Part shown: piece by piece, positions 59,117-64,000 of the stretch
Layout of the letters: each line of letters opens with the position of its first letter
Numbering within the stretch: position 1 is the stretch's first letter
Source of the DNA: Devosia aurantiaca
GTDB lineage: Bacteria > Pseudomonadota > Alphaproteobacteria > Rhizobiales > Devosiaceae
Reading direction: 5' to 3'
Length of the DNA stretch: 64,000 bases
Assembly (NCBI RefSeq): GCF_011058215.1
Contig: NZ_JAALFG010000002.1
Location: 434,001-498,000, forward strand
Program-made: the position numbers and the translations under genes
Notes under the pieces: model-generated
Told to the model about the DNA's origin: nothing
Database searches by the model: none
Seen by the model: only the letters and a program-made list of their open reading frames with translations

Positions 59117-60058
59117 ATGATCATCCGCACCATCACCGCCGCTCTCGCCTTCGCCCTGTCCGGCAGCGTCTATGCCGCCCCGACCCTGCGCGCCGAAATT
59201 CTCGTCAGCGACGCGGTCGTTACCGTCGGCGACATGTTCGACGATGCCGGCACCTTGGCCGAACAGCCCCTGTTCCGCGCGCCCCTCCCCGGCACCACCG
59301 GCAATGTCGATGTCGCCGCCGTCCGCTCCGCCACCGCCCGCGTCGGCCTCACCCAGTTCGAGGTCAATGGCCTTACCGAAGTGCGCGTCTCCCGCGCTTC
59401 AACCCTCGTCGACGAGGACCTGCTCTCGACCCTCATCGCCGATGACCTTCGTCATCGTGGCATCCTCGGCCAGGGCATGAGCGCGGATATGCTCTTCACC
59501 ACCCCCGTAGAGGCCATGCAGGCCGAGGCGACCGACTCCCCCGCCCGTCTCGACAATCTCCGTTACCTCCCCGGCAACGGCACTTTTTCCGCCCGCTTCA
59601 CCGTCGCCGGTTTTGATCGCCCCCTCGATCTGACCGGTTCCATCGCCATCAGCATCGAGGCGCCCCACCTCGCTGCCAACCTCCCCGCCGGCACCGTGCT
59701 GCGCCCCGAGCACGTCGTCATGCGTCCCGTTTCCGTCCAGCAGGCCGATGCCCAGGGCATTGCCAATGTCGACCAGCTGATCGGCATGGCGCTCAACCGC
59801 CAGAGCCGCGAAGGCATGCTCTTGCGCCCCACCGACGTTTCGACCCCGATGACCGTCAGCAAGAACGACCTCGTCACCATCTTTTACCGCCAGGGCCCAC
59901 TGACCCTCACCGTCAAGGGCCAGGCCGTCAGCGGCGCTGCCGCAGGCGGCTCCGTGCAAGTGCTCAACCTCGTTTCCAAGCGCGTGATCAGCGCCACCGC
60001 CATCGCTCCCGGCACCGTGGAAGTCTCCACCGCCCCCATGACCGTCGCCGGCCTCTAG
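59117..60058 (+). CDS. flgA: Flagellar P-ring assembly chaperone FlgA
   Basis: The 313-residue protein has a signal peptide (IIRTITAALAFALSGSVYA) and the SAF-type C-terminal domain (NLPAGTVLRPEHVVMRPV, IGMALNRQSREGMLLRPTDV, KNDLVTIFYRQGPLTLTVKGQAVSGAAAGG). FlgA helps polymerise the P ring in the periplasm. The protein is longer than the enteric form (about 220), with an extra N-terminal part common in alphaproteobacteria. Confidence 0.93.
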   Translation: MIIRTITAALAFALSGSVYAAPTLRAEILVSDAVVTVGDMFDDAGTLAEQPLFRAPLPGTTGNVDVAAVRSATARVGLTQFEVNGLTEVRVSRASTLVDEDLLSTLIADDLRHRGILGQGMSADMLFTTPVEAMQAEATDSPARLDNLRYLPGNGTFSARFTVAGFDRPLDLTGSIAISIEAPHLAANLPAGTVLRPEHVVMRPVSVQQADAQGIANVDQLIGMALNRQSREGMLLRPTDVSTPMTVSKNDLVTIFYRQGPLTLTVKGQAVSGAAAGGSVQVLNLVSKRVISATAIAPGTVEVSTAPMTVAGL

Positions 60059-60072
60059 TCAGGACAAATCAC

Positions 60073-60819
60073 ATGACCATCGCAAAACTCGCCACCGTCC
60101 TGATCCTTGCCGCCGCACTCGCCGGCTGCAACACCACCGATCGCCTCGCCAGCGTCGGCCAGGCCCCAGTGCTGACCGCCATCGCCGACCCCACCACCAC
60201 CGCCGGCTACCAGCCCGTGCGCATGCCCATGCCCGAGCCCATCGCCGATACCTATCAGCCCAATTCGCTTTACCGCACTTCGGCCAAGGGCTTCTTCAAG
60301 GACGAGCGCGCCCATCGCATTGGCGACATCCTCACCGTCATGGTCACCATCGACGACAGCGCCAAGATCAACAACCAGACCAACCGGAGCCGCGCCTCCA
60401 GCAACACTGCCGGCATGGGCGGCATTTTCGGCGCAGCCCTCACCAGCGCCACTGCCGAAACCGATCTCAACATCGACCCCTCGGCTGCCATCCAGTTTGA
60501 CAGCGGCATGAACGATCGCGGCAACGGCTCGGTCAACCGCGCCGAAAGCCTCGAAACGTCGGTCGCCGCCGTGGTCACCCAGGTCCTCCCCAACGGCAAT
60601 CTCGTCATCGAAGGCCGCCAGGAAGTGCGCGTCAATTTCGAAGTCCGCGATCTCATCGTCGCCGGCATCGTCCGCCCTTCCGACATCCAGGCCAACAACA
60701 CCGTCCCCTCCACCAAGATCGCCGAAGCCCGCATCTCCTACGGCGGCCGCGGCCAGATCACCGACGTCCAGCAACCCCGCTACGGCCAGCAAGCCATGGA
60801 CGCCATCCTGCCGTTTTAA
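60073..60819 (+). CDS. flgH: Flagellar L-ring lipoprotein FlgH
   Basis: The 248-residue protein has a lipoprotein signal with lipobox LAGC (Cys19), then the FlgH core: LYRTSAKGFFKDERAHRIGDILTVMVTIDDSAKINNQTNRSR and NLVIEGRQEVRVNFEVRDLIVAGIVRP. It forms the outer-membrane ring. It is the last gene of the rightward unit and has a strong terminator behind it. Confidence 0.96.
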   Translation: MTIAKLATVLILAAALAGCNTTDRLASVGQAPVLTAIADPTTTAGYQPVRMPMPEPIADTYQPNSLYRTSAKGFFKDERAHRIGDILTVMVTIDDSAKINNQTNRSRASSNTAGMGGIFGAALTSATAETDLNIDPSAAIQFDSGMNDRGNGSVNRAESLETSVAAVVTQVLPNGNLVIEGRQEVRVNFEVRDLIVAGIVRPSDIQANNTVPSTKIAEARISYGGRGQITDVQQPRYGQQAMDAILPF

Positions 60820-61527
60820 TCTCCCTGCTCCCCGGCAGGTCCCCAGGCGCAGCCTCCCCGGGCTGCGCCTTCTTTCTTTCCTCCCCCGCTCGCGGGGGAG
60901 GAAAGAAGGCACCCCTTCCGAGCGCCGCTAGGCTCCTCCGTCGCCAAGTTCTGCTTGCCTTCCCCTCTGAGGGGGAAGGTGGGCATCGAGTGTGTCGCCA
61001 AATAGCGCCCCATCCACCGCCTTCACCTTCCCCCTTGAGGGGAAGGCAAGCGAAGCTTAGGCGCCCCGCGCCTTAGCGCAGCTCGGAAGGGGGTGTCGGC
61101 CTCTCCACAGCTCCGATCTACCCCCTTATCCCCACCCCCAAAACCTTCGGCTATTCTCCCCTCATCCCTGCCACACACGCGGTGCCGACGAAGCATCGGG
61201 CGGGGAGACGGGTCTTTCGGGGTCGCCTGAGAGAGTGCGTGGATGCCGACGCCGGTCAGGTAAGCGTGCGGATTTGAGGAAATGGGAACTCGCGCACCCG
61301 CCTCAGAACCAAACAATTGCCGCCACAAATGGGTGGACCGCCCGAGGCGTGCGCAAAAAATCCCGCTCGTGCGAAGCGGCTTTCGCCTCTTCACTATACC
61401 CCCTTTCGGGGCGAAAGCCGCTTCTCACCGTGTAACCGCGACGCCGCAAGGCCGGGCGGCATAGCGGCACGCTTGCTCGCCGTTGCGCGCTATGGGACAC
61501 CAGTCTCCAGTACTCTCGGAGCCACTT
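60820..61527. repeat. 0.7 kb non-coding region with inverted repeats of family D
   Basis: No gene is seen. After the flgH terminator come two long arms, 60908-60985 and 61017-61099. Each carries a form of ACCCCTTCCGAGC...GCTTGCCTTCCCCTC..GAGGGGGAAGGTG, the second as the reverse complement. A separate 15-bp perfect inverted repeat, GAAGCGGCTTTCGCC/GGCGAAAGCCGCTTC, lies at 61373-61387 and 61410-61424. The stretch 61165-61320 has a mixed composition and could hold a structured RNA, but I cannot assign a family. Confidence 0.75.
60845..60911 (+). terminator. Double hairpin terminator after flgH
   Basis: A 10-bp perfect stem, AGGCGCAGCC/GGCTGCGCCT, is followed by TCTTTCTTTC. A second, 16-bp near-perfect stem with CCTCCCCCGC/GCGGGGGAGG and AAAGAA/TTCTTT flanks follows directly. 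Either can end the flgFGAH transcript. Confidence 0.88.
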
Positions 61528-63024
61528 ATGTCCTTCCAAAAACTCGATGACCTCGGCCGCCGCCTCGAAGCCCTCGAACATGCGCTTTCGATCCTGGGCG
61601 CCGACGAGGCCACCCACATGGCGGTGGGCGGAGGCGAAAAGCGCGCCGAGGCCATGTCCAACCTGGCCGGCATGTACCACGCCCAGGCCACGGCGCCCGA
61701 AATCCGCGACTGGATCGACGCAGCCCGCAACGAAGACCTGAGTGAAGATCAGGGCCTCGCGCTCAACGAACTCGAGCGCGCCTATGTCAACGCCACCTGC
61801 CTGCCCACCGACTTCGTGCAGCGCCGCACTGCGGCCACCATGCGCTCCGAACAGCTCTGGCGCGACCTGCGCGCCAAGGGCGATTGGGACAGTTTCCTGC
61901 CGGCGCTGGAAGGCGTCGTCGCCCTGGTGCGCGAAGAAGCGGCCCTCCGCGCCGAAGCCACAGGCCTTGCCCCCTATGACGCGCTGATGGATCATTATGA
62001 TCCTGGCAACCGCACCGCCGACATCGACCTCGTCTTCGATGATCTCAAGAGCTTCCTCAAAACCTTCGTCCCCGAAGCGCTCGCGGTGCAGGAAGAACGC
62101 CTTGCCCGCCACCCGCGCAAGACCCTCAACGGCCCCTACCCGATCGAACGCCAGCGCGAACTTGGCCTTGCCGCCATGCGCGCCGTGGGCTTCGACTTCA
62201 CGCATGGCTCGCTCGCCGTCTCGCATCACCCCTTCTGCGGCGGCGTGCCCACCGATGTGCGCATGACGACGCGCTACCGCACCGACGAATTCCTGTCCTC
62301 GCTCATGGGCGTGTTGCACGAAACCGGCCATGCGCTCTATGAGCAGGGCCTGCCGAAAGACTGGTCGCACTGGCCGCTCGGCAAGGCGCGCGGCATGGGC
62401 ATGCATGAATCGCAGTCGCTCTTCGTCGAGATGCAGCTCGCCCGTAGCCCGGACTTCTGGCACTTCATGCTGCCGCAGGTCAGCCAATATCTGGGCAAAG
62501 AGGCGATCCCCGGATGGGACATCGCCGACGTGCTCAACGAGGTCAACTTCGTCGAACGCGGCTTCATCCGCGTCGATGCCGACGAAGTCACCTACCCGCT
62601 CCACGTCATTCTCCGCTACGAACTCGAACAGGATCTCGTCACCGGCAAGCTCGAAGTCAGCCAGATCCCCGAAGCCTGGGACGCCAAGATGACTGAGTAT
62701 CTGGGTATTTCGACCAAGGACGATCCCAAGGACGGCCCGATGCAGGACGTCCATTGGCCGGGCGGCGCCTTCGGCTACTTCCCCAGCTACACCCTGGGCG
62801 CCATGATCGCCGCCCAGCTCGGCGCGGCCATGAAGAAGGACTTGCCCGATATGGGCGAGCAGATGCGCGCCGGCCACTTCACCGCCATCAATCAATGGCG
62901 TGCCGATCGCGTCTGGACCCAGGCCTCCCGCTTCTCGACACCCGACCTCATCACCCGCGCGACGGGCGAGCCGCTCAACGCCGACCACTTCAAGAACCAT
63001 CTCCGGCAGCGCTACGGAAAATAA
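61528..63024 (+). CDS. Metallocarboxypeptidase, family M32 (Taq type)
   Basis: The 498-residue enzyme removes C-terminal residues from peptides. The zinc site HETGH is at residues 264-268 (GVLHETGHALYEQGLP), and the third ligand lies in the MHESQSLFVEMQ segment. HHPFCGGVPTDVRMTTRY and PSYTLGAMIAAQL are also typical. I chose the ATG at 61528, which has CGGAG upstream. It is a cytoplasmic peptidase and stands alone. Confidence 0.95.
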   Translation: MSFQKLDDLGRRLEALEHALSILGADEATHMAVGGGEKRAEAMSNLAGMYHAQATAPEIRDWIDAARNEDLSEDQGLALNELERAYVNATCLPTDFVQRRTAATMRSEQLWRDLRAKGDWDSFLPALEGVVALVREEAALRAEATGLAPYDALMDHYDPGNRTADIDLVFDDLKSFLKTFVPEALAVQEERLARHPRKTLNGPYPIERQRELGLAAMRAVGFDFTHGSLAVSHHPFCGGVPTDVRMTTRYRTDEFLSSLMGVLHETGHALYEQGLPKDWSHWPLGKARGMGMHESQSLFVEMQLARSPDFWHFMLPQVSQYLGKEAIPGWDIADVLNEVNFVERGFIRVDADEVTYPLHVILRYELEQDLVTGKLEVSQIPEAWDAKMTEYLGISTKDDPKDGPMQDVHWPGGAFGYFPSYTLGAMIAAQLGAAMKKDLPDMGEQMRAGHFTAINQWRADRVWTQASRFSTPDLITRATGEPLNADHFKNHLRQRYGK

Positions 63025-63098
63025 ATGTCGAAGCCGATTTCGGCCACTCGTCTTCGTCTCATGAAGGCGATCCAGCCTTCCCCAAACAGGAGAAAGAC

Positions 63099-63512
63099 AT
63101 GCGTGTCGTCGTATTCGTCAAAGCCACCGCGGACAGCGAACAAGGCCGTCTGCCCACGACCGAACTGCTCGAAGCCATGACCAAGTACAATGAGCAGCTG
63201 ATCAATGCCGGCATCATGCTTGGCGGCGACGGGCTGCAGCCCTCCAAGTTCGCCAAGCGCATCCATTTCAGCGGCTCGAACCGCTCGGTGATCGATGGCC
63301 CGTTCCCGGAAACCAAGGAACTGGTTGCTGGATACTGGATCTGGGAAGTGCGCGACATGGACGAGGCCGTCGGATGGGTGAAACGCTGCCCCAATCCGAT
63401 GTTTTCAGACAGCGACATCGACGTCCGCCCCGTCTACGGCACCGAAGCCTTCGACGAGATCATGACCCCCGAAATCCAGGAGGTCTATGATCGCAACGCG
63501 TCCAGGATGTAA
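63099..63512 (+). CDS. YciI-family (DGPF-domain) protein
   Basis: The 137-residue protein begins MRVVVFVKATADSEQG and contains VIDGPFPETKELVAGYWIWEVRDMDEAVGW, the DGPF signature of this family. Close relatives often occur beside ECF sigma factors, but none is nearby here. The function is unknown. AGGAGA lies before the ATG. Confidence 0.9.
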   Translation: MRVVVFVKATADSEQGRLPTTELLEAMTKYNEQLINAGIMLGGDGLQPSKFAKRIHFSGSNRSVIDGPFPETKELVAGYWIWEVRDMDEAVGWVKRCPNPMFSDSDIDVRPVYGTEAFDEIMTPEIQEVYDRNASRM

Positions 63513-63545
63513 AAAAAAGCCCGCAGCGATGCGGGCTTTTTCATT
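63513..63545. terminator. Bidirectional terminator between yciI-like and dksA
   Basis: The stem AAGCCCGCA/TGCGGGCTT closes a GCGA loop (about 63517-63538), with an A run on the left and a T run on the right. It can end both convergent transcripts. Confidence 0.93.
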
Positions 63546-63561
63546 TCAAATGCGAAAGCGC

Positions 63562-63990
63562 TTATTCGTCGCGATAAACCTTTTCGCGCCGCTCATGCAG
63601 CTCCTGCGCCTCAAGGCTCAGCGTTGCCGTCGGGCGCGCGTCGAGACGCGCAATGCCGATGGGGTCGCCGGTCTCTTCGCAATAGCCGTAAGTGCCATCG
63701 TCAATGCGCTTGAGCGCACTGTCGATCTTGGCGATGAGCTTGCGCTGCCGGTCGCGGGTACGCAGTTCAAGCGAGCGATCGCTTTCCGAACTGGCCCGAT
63801 CCGCCATGTCCGGATGGTTCTGCGACTCTTCCTGAAGGTTCTCGAGCGTCAGGCGGCTTTCCCGCAAAATCTCGTCTTTCCAGGACAACAGCTTGTTCCG
63901 GAAGTATTCCCGCTGCCGCGGGTTCATGAACGGCTCGTTGTCGCTGGGCCGATAGTCGGTAACCTCAACTGAAGACATCAGCAGACTCAT
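63562..63990 (-). CDS. dksA: RNA polymerase-binding transcription factor DksA, with a reduced zinc finger
   Basis: DksA binds the secondary channel of RNA polymerase and works with ppGpp. The coiled coil (about residues 30-95, REYFRNKLLSWKDEILRESR) and its tip with MADRASSESDRSLELRTRDR are present. The zinc-finger region reads YGYCEETGDPIGIARLDARP...TLSLEAQELHE, with one cysteine where enteric DksA has four. This single-Cys form occurs in other alphaproteobacteria. Two in-frame ATGs, at 63990 and 63978, are possible starts; GGGAG lies next to the first, so the second may be used. Confidence 0.93.
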   Translation of the reverse strand: MSLLMSSVEVTDYRPSDNEPFMNPRQREYFRNKLLSWKDEILRESRLTLENLQEESQNHPDMADRASSESDRSLELRTRDRQRKLIAKIDSALKRIDDGTYGYCEETGDPIGIARLDARPTATLSLEAQELHERREKVYRDE

Positions 63991-64000
63991 CTCCCATGCG

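Noticed and set aside
61254..61262. GGTCAGG, part of the SRP RNA loop signature
   Set aside because: The following bases do not match the conserved GGAAG..AGCA segment, so this is not the 4.5S RNA gene.
61303..63000. A 565-residue frame on the minus strand
   Set aside because: It is antisense to the M32 carboxypeptidase, whose active site and start are clear. Long antisense frames are expected at this GC content.

Overview
The window is a 64 kb stretch of ordinary chromosome from an alphaproteobacterium of the Hyphomicrobiales (Rhizobiales), most like Devosia and its relatives. The evidence is the high GC content, the purC-purS-purQ-purL and bolA-grx4 organisation, an F1Fo-ATPase zeta subunit (DUF1476), CckA beside an alphaproteobacterial flagellar cluster with MotE and DUF6468, an SbmA/BacA-like transporter, and perfect CtrA boxes (TTAA-N7-TTAA) in front of two flagellar operons. 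The genus is an inference. No phage, insertion sequence, CRISPR array or secretion-system island is present, and I found no clearly new multi-gene system.

Layout. 1-9.9 kb: the 3' part of tRNA-Leu, a secreted protein, a PAS-PAS-HTH regulator divergent from a soluble double-PAS chemoreceptor, small genes, gpt, a CinA-like protein, map, radC, a CelD-like acetyltransferase and ccdA. 9.9-21.5 kb: rpe, purB, a hydrolase, DUF1344, the ATPase zeta subunit, purC, purS, purQ and purL with two membrane-protein genes in between, then bolA-DUF6665-grxD. 21.5-36.5 kb: transporters (two MFS, one Bcr/CflA, SbmA-like, one more MFS), a clpP paralogue, an ArsR-SRPBCC pair, ttcA, rpsD, trmJ, two acetyltransferases, GFA, TfoX-like, icd and a Tim44-like protein. 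36.5-45.2 kb: alaS read in frame from a DUF559 nuclease-like gene, recA, an AraD1-family gene, DUF2237 and cckA. 45.4-60.8 kb: the flagellar cluster in four transcription units: flgB-flgC-fliE-fliQ-fliR-flhB leftward, fliO-fliP rightward, fliL-fliM-DUF6468-motE-giant TPR protein leftward, and flgF-flgG-flgA-flgH rightward. 60.8-64 kb: a 0.7 kb non-coding stretch rich in inverted repeats, an M32 carboxypeptidase, a YciI-like protein and dksA.

How the genes work together. CckA starts the CckA-ChpT-CtrA phosphorelay. CtrA boxes lie 50-75 bp upstream of fliL and flgB, and a sigma-54 -24/-12 element lies upstream of flgF. This fits the layered Caulobacter-type hierarchy: CtrA turns on the early export and switch genes, and sigma-54 turns on the later rod genes. 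The purine genes supply most of the steps from FGAR to SAICAR plus adenylosuccinate lyase. BolA and Grx4 form an iron-sulfur handling pair.

Quality warning. At least 17 small indels break 12 genes, including recA, purL (three breaks), purQ, cckA, flgC, flgF and the TPR gene (four breaks). Most sit in short homopolymers, most are one-base losses, and in every case undoing them gives a normal protein whose length is a multiple of three. I read these as sequencing errors, not pseudogenes, and annotate the full-length genes with the break positions.

Several families of GC-rich inverted repeats sit between genes at 35.2, 39.3, 45.3, 47.6, 54.1 and 60.9 kb.
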